A DNA stretch of 32,740 nucleotides from Spirochaetaceae bacterium (GTDB lineage Bacteria; Spirochaetota; Spirochaetia; Treponematales; Breznakiellaceae), in contig JAITER010000044.1 of assembly GCA_031281945.1 (NCBI GenBank), positions 1 through 32,740 of the forward strand. The letters are read 5' to 3'. Of this stretch, positions 14,832 to 23,476 are shown piece after piece. Both the position numbers and the translations under genes were made by a program. Numbering within the stretch: position 1 is the stretch's first letter; the number at the start of each line of letters is the position of its first letter. The notes under the pieces were generated by a model. That model was not told the DNA's origin. It searched no databases and worked only from the letters and a program-made list of their open reading frames with translations.

Positions 14832-15980
14832 TCAAGGGATTTCCGCGCTGGTTTGCTGTTTTATGGCGGCGTTTAAAACGGCTATTTTTAAAGCCGTTTT
14901 ATCAAGCAGAGGGGATGAGCAAAACGCGTCGGGATCGGTGTTTTCGCCGTTTAAACGTATCTCCCAGTGCAGGTGGGGGCCGGTCGCAAGGCCTGTGGAG
15001 CCGGATTTAGAGAGCAACCAGCCGGCTTTTACAATATCGCCTTCTTTAACAAAAATCTCGTCAAGATGGTAATATATCGAATAAAGCCCCGGCATGTGTT
15101 CAATAACAATAGAATTTCCCGTTACTATACGCTCCTCAGCCAAAACCACCTTTCCATCCGCCGGAGCGTAAACAGGCGTTCCAGACGGCACGCCGTAATC
15201 TATGCCCGCGTGAATCGCCTGATCCCGCTTCCCGTTGGAGTAAACGTACACGCGCCTGTCGCCGAAAAAACTTGTTCTGCGCGTCTCTTTTGGAACCGGC
15301 GTTAAAAAAAGGCCGTTTGAGTAAATATTTTCGCCGGTCTTATTCAAAATAGACCACAGTTTTTCTGATTGTTCCGTTTTTTTGGGGTCGGGAACCGTGC
15401 GAAGGCCGGTGTTGACAGGATTTAGCGGGATTTCTTCGGCGGCAAAATCCCTGGGGAACACCGCCACCTCGTCTTCGGCGATAATTTCGCCGCCCTCCCT
15501 CTCTATTCGCAAGGTTAAAACGCCGGCTTCCAACGTACAAGGAACGGCTAAAAGAGCCGTGTAAACCGTCCGTCCCTCCTCAATTTGAAACGGGAAAAAA
15601 GAGCCGCCGGATACTTTTTTCGCCTTCTCCGCGTTAGTCGTGTAAAGCCCGGCTTTGTAAGGGACGCTGTAAACCCGCGCTTCATTTGACGGCGGGTTTT
15701 GCGGAGGGGCTTTTATGGACGGGTTGTAAAAAACCACGGTTAAAGGGTCGCCCGGCCTCGGATTTTTTTGAACCACTGCGGCGCGGTTTTCTTTGACGGA
15801 AGCCCAAAACGGATCTTCCGTTTCTTCCGCTTTTACTGTTTTAGGAGGCGCGCCGGCGGGCGGCGGCCCCGGTGAAACGGCGCTTTCTTCTAAACGCTGG
15901 GCGTTTTGGGTTATGCAGGCGATAAGACTAAAACTAGCCGCTAAAAAAATGACGTGGCGAATTTTTTCGCAAGTATTCAT
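14832..15980 (-). CDS. M23-family (LytM/NlpD-type) peptidase, probable lipoprotein
   Basis: A 382-residue envelope protein. The N-terminus HVIFLAASFSLIAC ends in a plausible lipobox (SLIAC, Cys22), followed by a Pro-rich linker. The C-terminal M23 domain has its zinc ligands: His257 and Asp261 in HAGIDYGVPSGTP, and His338 in GPHLHWEI, with His305-type YYHLDEIF between. It should be an active peptidoglycan endopeptidase. Residues 60-230 form a beta-rich region before the catalytic domain. It is divergently oriented to an NlpC/P60-like gene 51 bases away, so two wall-active genes share one control region. The lipoprotein call is less sure than the peptidase call. Confidence 0.88.
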   Translation of the reverse strand: MNTCEKIRHVIFLAASFSLIACITQNAQRLEESAVSPGPPPAGAPPKTVKAEETEDPFWASVKENRAAVVQKNPRPGDPLTVVFYNPSIKAPPQNPPSNEARVYSVPYKAGLYTTNAEKAKKVSGGSFFPFQIEEGRTVYTALLAVPCTLEAGVLTLRIEREGGEIIAEDEVAVFPRDFAAEEIPLNPVNTGLRTVPDPKKTEQSEKLWSILNKTGENIYSNGLFLTPVPKETRRTSFFGDRRVYVYSNGKRDQAIHAGIDYGVPSGTPVYAPADGKVVLAEERIVTGNSIVIEHMPGLYSIYYHLDEIFVKEGDIVKAGWLLSKSGSTGLATGPHLHWEIRLNGENTDPDAFCSSPLLDKTALKIAVLNAAIKQQTSAEIP

Positions 15981-16031
15981 GGGCGAAGCTTAACAATACA
16001 ATATTTTTTTTGTTTGTTATATTATGCCGCC

Positions 16032-17255
16032 ATGAAGCTTGTAAAATTATTCCTAAAAAAAAATATTCAAAAAAAATCTTTTACAAACGCGGCGCAAAAC
16101 CAAAGGCGCTGTAATCCGGCTCTTACGCTATGTTTTTTATGCGCGATTCCTTTTTTAACCGGCGCGCAAGGCGCTTTTTCCGGCGGCGGGAGCGCCGGCC
16201 CTTCTTATTTTGATTTAGGCGCTCAAAAAACTGAAAATTTGGCTTCTTTTTCCGCGGCGAACAGAATATGGGGCGGAGGAATACAATCCGTAATAGAAGA
16301 AGCGTACAGGGACTGTTTTAAAACAAAAATTATAGCCGGACGCGTTATGACAATAAGAACCCCATTCGCGGAAAATCATGAAAGGGATTCCCTTGTGGAA
16401 GAAGGCTGGGATTTTTTGGACAAGGGCAAAGGAGGGCCGGGAAGCCTGTGGCCGGCGATAGAAAGAGCCCTGGCTTCGGATGATTTTGAAGCGTATACAA
16501 AAATGTTAAACGACGGCCGGGAAAAGGTTGTCATTTTTGATATACCGGAACGCAAATGGTCTGTTTCCACGGATATTTTTGACATAGCGCGCATAAAGGC
16601 CGGCTCTTATCACGGGCTGCCGCATAAACCTTACGTTCTTTCGTCAGGGAAAGGGGCTTCGCAAAATGACGTCTACAATTATTTATACTGCATATCGTGG
16701 ACTGGGATGGATTGTTCCGCTTTTGTGTGGCACGTTCTGTCGTACACGGCGAAAGCCGCGGGCCGCAACCTGGAAAAAGAACTGCGGAAAGCTCTAGGCG
16801 CCCCATCTGGAACAAAAGCCGCCTGGTACGCCGGAACCGCTTTTTATAATTCAAAAAGCAAGGAAATTATTCCGGTCAACGATTCCATACGCTCGTTGCG
16901 CCCGGCGGACATCATACTATTCCGCTCAAAAGATGGAAGCATGGCCCATTCGGCGATTATTCAATCCATAGATTTTAACAAAGGAGTTATACGCTACCTG
17001 CAGAACACGGACGAAGCGCCGCAGGAAAGCCGCGGCGTACATGAGTCATATATATACTTCAAAAACACGCATCCGGCGGCGCGCCTTACAGACCCGTCGT
17101 TAAAGTGGAGCCAAATGCGCTACTCGCCTTTCCCTGGAGAACGGGAAAGCGCTTTTTCAGACGACGGCGAGCGCTACAGAGCTTACGGGGGCGGGCGCGT
17201 GGTGCGTCTTAGGGCCTTCGCCCAAATAAGCTCCGCGTTAAACTCTCAAAAGTAA
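16032..17255 (+). CDS. NlpC/P60-superfamily-like exported protein
   Basis: A 407-residue protein. An N-terminal basic stretch and hydrophobic segment (PALTLCFLCAIPFLTGAQGA) suggest export. The catalytic-type Cys228 lies in TGMDCSAFVWHVLSY, a typical NlpC/P60 Cys motif, and His306 in GSMAHSAIIQSID. RPADIILFRSKDG before the His is the usual NlpC/CHAP strand. The third polar residue could be in YLQNTDEA or GVHESY. The first 200 residues match nothing that I know. It probably cuts peptidoglycan peptides or an amide. The ATG at 16032 was chosen because the upstream extension overlaps the divergent M23 gene. Its end overlaps the convergent SpsF-like gene by 18 bases. Confidence 0.7.
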   Translation: MKLVKLFLKKNIQKKSFTNAAQNQRRCNPALTLCFLCAIPFLTGAQGAFSGGGSAGPSYFDLGAQKTENLASFSAANRIWGGGIQSVIEEAYRDCFKTKIIAGRVMTIRTPFAENHERDSLVEEGWDFLDKGKGGPGSLWPAIERALASDDFEAYTKMLNDGREKVVIFDIPERKWSVSTDIFDIARIKAGSYHGLPHKPYVLSSGKGASQNDVYNYLYCISWTGMDCSAFVWHVLSYTAKAAGRNLEKELRKALGAPSGTKAAWYAGTAFYNSKSKEIIPVNDSIRSLRPADIILFRSKDGSMAHSAIIQSIDFNKGVIRYLQNTDEAPQESRGVHESYIYFKNTHPAARLTDPSLKWSQMRYSPFPGERESAFSDDGERYRAYGGGRVVRLRAFAQISSALNSQK

Positions 17256-18119
17256 ATCTTGTTTGGAACGGCGAGCGGACGCCTGAGGGCTAGCTGCGGA
17301 ACCGGCCGGCTTATCCTGTGTAAATGAGGAGGAGCCTGGAACGCGGGCGGCGTAGCTTTCGGCGGAACAGTTTTGCGCGTAAAGGATTATGCTCTCCGCG
17401 CAAAAAGAAGGATGGGGATGCGGCCTGGGCTTTCCTTTTTCCGCGGTTTCCAGAGCGCGGGCCGCGAGTAAAGCTCTTTCATAATCGGTTCTTGTGTCTA
17501 TTGTTACGCGCAAATTTTGAGACCTCCATTTGCGCGGGGCTAGCGGGCGGTGCAATGTAAAAAGTTCGGGATGGCCGTAAAAATAAGGGCAGACGTGCTC
17601 CCTTTCCGCCGGACTGGACGCTTCTTTTTCGGCTTTGAGCAACGCCCGCACGCTAACCGATTCGACGCCCGCCCCGTAAGGCAGGCCGGCGTAGGCCGCA
17701 TAATCGGCGCCCAGGGAGGCGGCTTCTTCGTTTATACATCTGGCGGCCTTCGCAAACACAAACGGGTTGTCCCCGGTCGCCCGTATCACCCGGTTTTCGC
17801 CGTTTGAGTCCAAGCCGAAAAACCTAACGGCGTCGCAAAAACGCGATAAAACGTCTTCTTTTTCGCCTTCAAAAACCTCAAAACCGGAAGCCGCCGCAAA
17901 CGGCGCGAAAGCCAGGGCGCAGTCTATGCCGGCCTGTTTTCTTGGGCAAGCCAGTATACGGAAATCTGAGCTTACAGCCCGCAGTTGATCCATAGCCCAT
18001 TGCAACACCGGCCTTGAGCCTAACGGCAACAAGGTTTTGCCAGGCAAACGGCTTGAATCAAGACGCGCTTGAAGAATTACGGCTGTTTTCAATTTTTTTA
18101 GCCCAATTTTTAACAACAC
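17238..18119 (-). CDS. SpsF-like cytidylyltransferase-family protein
   Basis: A 293-residue protein. The N-terminus TAVILQARLDSSRLPGKTLL is the nucleotide-binding signature of the SpsF/NeuA-type nucleotidyltransferases. It is followed by GSRPVLQWAMDQL, the FEGEKEDVLSRFCDAV motif and the metal site RATGDNPFV. It continues YGAGVESVSVRAL and LRVTIDTRTDYERALL as in SpsF. Expected chemistry is activation of a sugar acid, or glycosyl transfer in a surface polysaccharide pathway. The last 35 residues are low-complexity. The start is uncertain: GTG at 18119 (used) or TTG at 18092. Either overlaps the glycosyltransferase-like gene, giving a coupled cluster with it and the radical-SAM gene. Confidence 0.82.
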   Translation of the reverse strand: MLLKIGLKKLKTAVILQARLDSSRLPGKTLLPLGSRPVLQWAMDQLRAVSSDFRILACPRKQAGIDCALAFAPFAAASGFEVFEGEKEDVLSRFCDAVRFFGLDSNGENRVIRATGDNPFVFAKAARCINEEAASLGADYAAYAGLPYGAGVESVSVRALLKAEKEASSPAEREHVCPYFYGHPELFTLHRPLAPRKWRSQNLRVTIDTRTDYERALLAARALETAEKGKPRPHPHPSFCAESIILYAQNCSAESYAARVPGSSSFTQDKPAGSAASPQASARRSKQDLLLRV

Positions 18120-19080
18120 TCCGGCAGTCGCGTCTAAACCGCTTGCTATTGCCGGAAGCCCAAAGCCTGGCTTCCAAAAAAAGCTTCCAGGCCAGTGAAA
18201 GTTGAACGCGGTTTCTTAAAACAAACGGAAAAAACCGCCAGATAGGGAGAAAAGCCTTGCCTTCGCCTGAACATTTTGGAGCTATGGTTTTTAAATAAAA
18301 CCGCATATACGATTCGTCGGCGGACGCGCGTTCTTGAAGCGGGTTGCCGGCAAAACGTATTCGTATAAGTTTATCGCACAGAATTTCCTCGCCCCACATC
18401 CAGGCGCGCATACCAAAATCTATCATCTGCCAATAAGGGTTTTCAATTTCAAGGTCAAAGCCGCCCAAACCTATAAAACGAAGCCTGTCGTATACGCCCA
18501 CGCCGTCGTAGGGGTATACGGTCGGAAAGTCTCCCGATTCCGGCGTAAGTTGCGAACAATCAAAGTTTTTTGAAGAAAAAATAGGAAAAGCTATCGTGGG
18601 AAGCGTCCGCAAATCTTTGTTTTGAATTAACGGGACGGTGCAAACGCGCTTGTACCAATAATCGCCGCCCGATTTCCCGCTTAATTCTTCTTTTGTTTTT
18701 AGAAGGCGGCCGTTAATGCGCTCCGCTTTTATCCCGGAAAGACGCATATCATCCCATAACACGAAAAAAAGCGGGCTTTTTATCTCGTTAGCCGCTATAT
18801 TGATTTTACATCCGGTGGAAGTTTCTTTTTGCGGTAAAATAAACTTTACTTTGGGAAACGACGCCGAAAGCTCTTCCAGTCCATAGCGCTCCTCCGAACC
18901 TTCCAGAGAAACTATGCCGTCGAACCCGCATTTTTCAAGGTCTTCAAAAACTGATTTCCGGCCTATCCTGGGGGAACGGTTTAAAAGAACCGCGGAAACG
19001 CCGCTAGAACCGCCCGCGCCGCCCCCAAGCACTGTGTACGGAGGAAAATTTTCGCTAAAAGTTGAAAGTGTAGTATTCAT
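18058..19080 (-). CDS. glycosyltransferase-like protein, GT-A fold
   Basis: A 340-residue protein. The N-terminal half resembles a family 2 glycosyltransferase: VFEDLEKCGFDGIVSLEGSE, KVKFILPQKET, then NIAANEIKSPLFFVLWDDMR with a DxD-like Asp-Asp. The region GLGGFDLEIENPYWQMIDFG resembles the acceptor/GGxD segment of such enzymes. No membrane helix is evident. The ATG at 19080 was chosen (GGA 5 bases upstream); it overlaps the radical-SAM gene by 26 bases and the SpsF-like gene by 62. The donor and acceptor are unknown. The family call is by motif order only. Confidence 0.55.
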   Translation of the reverse strand: MNTTLSTFSENFPPYTVLGGGAGGSSGVSAVLLNRSPRIGRKSVFEDLEKCGFDGIVSLEGSEERYGLEELSASFPKVKFILPQKETSTGCKINIAANEIKSPLFFVLWDDMRLSGIKAERINGRLLKTKEELSGKSGGDYWYKRVCTVPLIQNKDLRTLPTIAFPIFSSKNFDCSQLTPESGDFPTVYPYDGVGVYDRLRFIGLGGFDLEIENPYWQMIDFGMRAWMWGEEILCDKLIRIRFAGNPLQERASADESYMRFYLKTIAPKCSGEGKAFLPIWRFFPFVLRNRVQLSLAWKLFLEARLWASGNSKRFRRDCRSVVKNWAKKIENSRNSSSAS

Positions 19081-20662
19081 CGCATCCGGCGCAAACGCCC
19101 TCCCATTTTTTTTCGCAATGGGCGGCGTACAAAGCTTCCCCTTTTTTCCATATAGATTCAAGATTTTCGGTAAATACGCAGCCTAAAACGCCCAATTCGG
19201 GCGTTCCGCAAAGCGCCTTTAAATCTTCTTTGCAAACCGCGACCGCGCCATTTAAAAAAATATACATATCACGCATAATATGCCAGCAGCTTTCGCGCTC
19301 TACCGGAGATATATCGAATTCTTTTTCCGCGTCTGATTTCGGGCCGAAAACATCGTATTTTTGAATAATTACGTTATTTGTTTTTGTTTTCCAGTATTTG
19401 TAAAATCTTTCTATTTCGTCCTCAAATCCGGCGCGGCGCACGGCTTGAACATAGGCCGATTTTGGAAAAAGCTTTATAAGTTTTTGCGCAAACAAAACGG
19501 CTTCGTTTGTTTTTTCGCCTTCCGCCGGGGCGTAACGCCCGCTCTCATCGCAATCAAGCGAAACTATCCACGAAAGAGGCGGGAGCGAAAAAGACCGGTG
19601 CGCTTTTACAGCCTCCGCCTTTTTTACAAGCTCTGTAATTTTTTCTAAAACCTCGTCTTTCCATCCAAAACCGCTTGTTTCTATAATTAACGCAAGAGAT
19701 TCGCGGGACAAAACCGCCTCCACGATTTTTTCGCTTTCGCTGTGCAACGAAAGCTCGCCCCAAAGCGAAACGTCTATAACGCCGTCCCCGGCGAAATCCT
19801 CTATTTTTGACATCAGCGAGGCGAATTTTTCAACAGGCATCTCCCCCGTAAAAGAAGGGTCTTTTTTTAGCGCCGGATACGGGCATATTTCGCATTCACG
19901 CGGGCAAGACGAAGATGTTTGCACGGAAAAAAAAGCCGGCAGAGTGCGCAACGATTGTTTTTCGTTTAGAATTAAGCGCTCCGCGTCCATATATCCGTTA
20001 AAACCCAAATCGACGAAGCGTTTAAGTAAAAGCAGGCCCCGTTTGGAATCCGCGCATAAAAAGACGCGGTGAGCCCTAAGATCAACCGGCGATATTTCTG
20101 TTTCTATGTCAAAAGAATTTATATCTTTTTGAAGTACATTAAAGGCTATATCGCGGGAAACCGGGTCTTTTGAGCCGTTATTCAACGCCGCCAAAACCCC
20201 AAGCGCCCCCGCCTTAAAAAGCTCAGGGGCCAGGCCGTATGGCCGCCCGTCGGAGTAAGTGTATTCGGCGGGGTATTTTTCGTGCCGGTCTTTTAAGATG
20301 GAAGCTAGGGAAACGTCTAAAAACGGGCAATCCCCCCAAAAAAGGTATGAAAAATCAAAACCTTCCGAAGCGCGGGAGGTTTCGTTAAAAAAAAGATCCG
20401 CGTCCCATTCTGTTTTGCTTATTATTTCTGTTTCAACCGCTCCGTTTTTTGACGCCGCGGAGTTTAACGTTGAAAAAAGGCCGGATTTTACATCCGCTTC
20501 ACGGGCTAAAACAACTATTTTGCTTACGCAAGGGAAAGAAGCTCCGGCGCAAACGGCGTTTTCGAAGGAATTCTTACCGTTAAAAACGTCCTTAAAAGCC
20601 CAACTGTTGACATCGCCGGCAAAACATAGAGCTACAGCATTCATCATACATATTATCGGCAT
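19055..20662 (-). CDS. spiro-SPASM protein: nucleotidyltransferase-like plus radical SAM/SPASM
   Basis: A 535-residue protein. The N-terminal 200 residues look like a nucleotidyltransferase fold (AVALCFAGDV, VSKIVVLAREADV, SYLFWGDCPFLDVSLA). The middle is a radical SAM domain with Cys253-x3-Cys257-x2-Cys260 in SSSCPRECEICPYPAL, and GVIDVSLWGELSLHSES as the SAM-binding strand. The C-terminus has SPASM-type cysteines (SCWHIMRDMYIFLNGAVAVC, ALCGTPELGVLGC, VCAGCDEYY) for an auxiliary iron-sulfur cluster. It matches what I recall as the spirochaete-specific 'spiro-SPASM' family. The substrate is unknown. The ATG at 20662 has AAAGG 9 bases upstream. It is the first gene of a three-gene overlapping cluster. 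Confidence 0.85.
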   Translation of the reverse strand: MPIICMMNAVALCFAGDVNSWAFKDVFNGKNSFENAVCAGASFPCVSKIVVLAREADVKSGLFSTLNSAASKNGAVETEIISKTEWDADLFFNETSRASEGFDFSYLFWGDCPFLDVSLASILKDRHEKYPAEYTYSDGRPYGLAPELFKAGALGVLAALNNGSKDPVSRDIAFNVLQKDINSFDIETEISPVDLRAHRVFLCADSKRGLLLLKRFVDLGFNGYMDAERLILNEKQSLRTLPAFFSVQTSSSCPRECEICPYPALKKDPSFTGEMPVEKFASLMSKIEDFAGDGVIDVSLWGELSLHSESEKIVEAVLSRESLALIIETSGFGWKDEVLEKITELVKKAEAVKAHRSFSLPPLSWIVSLDCDESGRYAPAEGEKTNEAVLFAQKLIKLFPKSAYVQAVRRAGFEDEIERFYKYWKTKTNNVIIQKYDVFGPKSDAEKEFDISPVERESCWHIMRDMYIFLNGAVAVCKEDLKALCGTPELGVLGCVFTENLESIWKKGEALYAAHCEKKWEGVCAGCDEYYTFNF

Positions 20663-20986
20663 TAAAAGCGCCTTTTACATATACTTTATAGTTAAAAACT
20701 GCTCGCGCCGGAATAAAGGGCGTTGACGCCGCGTGCGCGGGGCGGGCCTCGTTGCGTTAAAACATTCGCCGCGACGCTCCGTTCGTCAATAAAAAGCCCC
20801 GAAAGCGCGTTTTTTTTTCGATTTATGTTCTCGCCGCGCCTAAAACGGCCCGGTTTTTAGTTTTCAGCGCCAATAACAACGCGCCGTGAGAACAAACCAA
20901 GGTTTTACTTTTTAAAGCTAAAGCCAAAGGGCGATTATGCCGATAATGCAAGCAGATTATTATTTTCGATGAGGGGCCTTTAGGAG
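20663..20986. other. divergent intergenic region
   Basis: Holds a shortened cloverleaf repeat (20712-20793) and a T-run at about 20811-20818. GAGGGG at 20971-20976 is the likely ribosome binding site of the next gene. Nothing else was recognised. Confidence 0.5.
20712..20793. repeat. dispersed cloverleaf repeat, short copy 3
   Basis: It begins AATAAAGGGCGTTGA and ends CGACGCTCCGTTCGTCAATA, the same ends as the copies at 8318 and 12401. The three-hairpin core is replaced or lost, and the copy is 82 bases long. Confidence 0.65.
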
Positions 20987-23476
20987 ATGGTGAGAAAGAA
21001 AAAAAACAAAAAAGTAATTGCGTTTGCGCTTTTTTTTCTTTCCGCGTATTACGCCTATTCAATGGGTTCCGCGCAACCGGCTGGGGGCGGCGTTCCAAAG
21101 CTGGAGGTTTCCACGATAGACGCCCGCACACGCCTTATCCGTTTCGACTGGAGCGCCGTCGATTATCCCGAAGAATACCGTTTCGGCCTTTACAGGCTGG
21201 ACCGCTCAAACAGAACGAATGTTTTTTTAAAAGAAATAGTAAAAACCGACGTTCAATTCGCCGATTCCGGCTTAACTCCGCCGCTTTACAACTATTTTTA
21301 CGTTGTTGAAAGCGTAGGCGCGGGCGAAGAGCTTCAGGAACGAAAAAACATACGCACGCCCACCGACAAAGAGATAGCAAGGCAAACTATAAGCGCTTAT
21401 TACATAGACGTTCGCAACCCGCAGTACTGGGTGGACGAAGAAACGCCTTCCTACAACGAAAGGCTTGGCGAAACTGATTTATCCCCGCGCCCGCCTGCGG
21501 GCCGCAGAACCACGCAGGTTCAGCCGCTAAATGAAGGCGTGTACATAGGTTTGATTGGTTTTTCCGGAAAAGTTAAAGAAATCACAAAAGACCCGGTTTT
21601 AATCCCGCTTGACCCGGCGGGCAGACAGGAACTAATGGACAAATTAAACGTGGCCTATACAAAGTCTTCGGATTTTGGAAGCGCTCCGTATTACGCCATA
21701 CACACAGCTTTGGCTAATTTGTCAAGAGAGCAAAAGGAAGGGCGCCTTCCCCGCAACGTAGAAAACGTAACCGTAATTACATTTACCGACGGTCTTGACG
21801 TTAGTTCCACCGACAGTTCTTTTGAGCCGCTTGAGGGTAAAGATTTTCGCCCAAAATCAGGCGGCTCTCCGGAAGAATACAAAAATTATATTATAAGCGA
21901 GTTAAAAACCCGGAAAATAGCGGGAAAAAACATAGACGCCTGGACTATAGGCGTGGAAGGTAAAAATGTAAAAAACAACTGGACTTTCACACAGCTTATA
22001 CGTGAAATGTCCACCGACAGCGAACATTACGCCGTGTTATCCGATATAAAACAGCTTGAATGGAACCTTTCTTCGCTGGCCGACGTTTTTAACATTTACA
22101 CCTCCCTTATAAACGTTACATTTACAACCCCTTCATACCCGGTTGGCACCACAGTCCGCATCACTTTTGACGGCGAGGTGGGCGACCCTAACAAAGCCAG
22201 GTACTGGATAGAAGGCGACGTGGACTGGGTGAACGGCAAGTACGTGCTTACAAACCTTTGCTCAAACGGCGTAAGGCTTGGAGACGCGGAAAATGTTTTG
22301 GGTCTGCGCACAAGCCGCGGGATTGAGTACACGATTCGTTTGAACGATGATTTTTACGAAGCAAATATGCGCCAGTGGCAGCTTCCGCCTGACGTTCAAA
22401 ATTTAAGTTCCAACTGGGTTTTAATACACGACTTTTTCCGCGAAAAATCGATGGATCTTATGCGAACCAGAAAATCGTCCATCATATATTTAATTTTGGA
22501 CTGCAACCCGTCCCTTAAAAACGAGGAAATAAACAGCATACGGGGCGCGGTTCAATCTTTTATAGAAAAACTTTACGCGGGCGTTTCAAGCGGCGTAAAA
22601 ATCAAACCCATCGGTTCCGTTCCCCTTCAGCAAATAGCGGCTGTAAAACCGCCTTCCGCCGTAACGGGCGCCAAGAACAAAGAACCGCCTGACAAAGTTG
22701 CGGAGCTTAAAGAAAACGAAGTTTACACTCCAGGTTCTGCGCAAAACATGGCGGCTAATGAAGCCGTTAAGAGCGAAAATCCAAATTCTAACAGCGCGAG
22801 CGCGATTACAGATTCCGAGGCTTCTTCAAAAGACGTAAACTCTTTTTCTCAAAATGAAGGCGCTTTTAACGGCGTTAAAACCGTAGCAGGCGGGCCTTTA
22901 GCGGCTCAAACCCAGCCGGACGGCGCCGTTACAGGAACCGGCGGCGGAATTTTTACGCAACAAGGCGGCCCGCAATCGAAATCCGCTCTCGCCGGCATTA
23001 CAGAGAGCGAAGGCGCCTTCTCCCTGCCGCCGCCAGAGTATCAAAAAAAATCAAATTCAGTTAATTCTTCTTCAGCCAATTCTTCACCGGCGGGGGCCGC
23101 GACCGTAGGGCGTACGCCGCCCGCTTTGACGGAAGACTGGGCCGGACGGGAGCCTCCTTCTTATTTCGCCGCGCCTAAAACGGAGCATACGCCGTTGCGC
23201 GGGCCGGTTAAAGCGCCCAGGTACACGGACCCGGAAAAGGGTTATTGGGTGCAGTTGGGGTCTTACCTGGATTTAATACGCGCTCAACGTCTCGCCGCCC
23301 CGGTTTTGGCCAGCGGTTTTACAAATTTGGAAATCTTCGCCAAAGAAATAAACGGGGCTTTGTATTACCGTATAAAAATGGGGCCTTACAGTTCCCGCGC
23401 CGAAGCGGACTACGCTCTTATTCAGTTAGGCCGGTCTTCGCTTCCCATAAGCGAAGGTTTTGTTGTGCGCGAATGA
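20987..23476 (+). CDS. exported VWA-like protein with C-terminal SPOR domain
   Basis: An 829-residue envelope protein. It has a signal peptide (VIAFALFFLSAYYAYS) and a fibronectin-III-like region (about 36-125). A von Willebrand A-like region (about 185-370) has YIGLIGFSGKV, VENVTVITFTDGLDVSS and NIDAWTIGVEG, but without a classical DxSxS metal site. A beta-rich part follows, then a long Ser/Ala/Pro/Gly linker (about 560-745). The C-terminal SPOR domain begins GYWVQLGSYLDLIRAQRLAA and ends RIKMGPYSSRAEADYALIQL. SPOR domains bind denuded glycan strands at division or remodelling sites, so a wall-bound scaffold role is likely. The ATG at 20987 is served by GAGGGG; a GTG at 20990 is possible. 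The stop overlaps coaE as ATGA. Confidence 0.82.
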   Translation: MVRKKKNKKVIAFALFFLSAYYAYSMGSAQPAGGGVPKLEVSTIDARTRLIRFDWSAVDYPEEYRFGLYRLDRSNRTNVFLKEIVKTDVQFADSGLTPPLYNYFYVVESVGAGEELQERKNIRTPTDKEIARQTISAYYIDVRNPQYWVDEETPSYNERLGETDLSPRPPAGRRTTQVQPLNEGVYIGLIGFSGKVKEITKDPVLIPLDPAGRQELMDKLNVAYTKSSDFGSAPYYAIHTALANLSREQKEGRLPRNVENVTVITFTDGLDVSSTDSSFEPLEGKDFRPKSGGSPEEYKNYIISELKTRKIAGKNIDAWTIGVEGKNVKNNWTFTQLIREMSTDSEHYAVLSDIKQLEWNLSSLADVFNIYTSLINVTFTTPSYPVGTTVRITFDGEVGDPNKARYWIEGDVDWVNGKYVLTNLCSNGVRLGDAENVLGLRTSRGIEYTIRLNDDFYEANMRQWQLPPDVQNLSSNWVLIHDFFREKSMDLMRTRKSSIIYLILDCNPSLKNEEINSIRGAVQSFIEKLYAGVSSGVKIKPIGSVPLQQIAAVKPPSAVTGAKNKEPPDKVAELKENEVYTPGSAQNMAANEAVKSENPNSNSASAITDSEASSKDVNSFSQNEGAFNGVKTVAGGPLAAQTQPDGAVTGTGGGIFTQQGGPQSKSALAGITESEGAFSLPPPEYQKKSNSVNSSSANSSPAGAATVGRTPPALTEDWAGREPPSYFAAPKTEHTPLRGPVKAPRYTDPEKGYWVQLGSYLDLIRAQRLAAPVLASGFTNLEIFAKEINGALYYRIKMGPYSSRAEADYALIQLGRSSLPISEGFVVRE

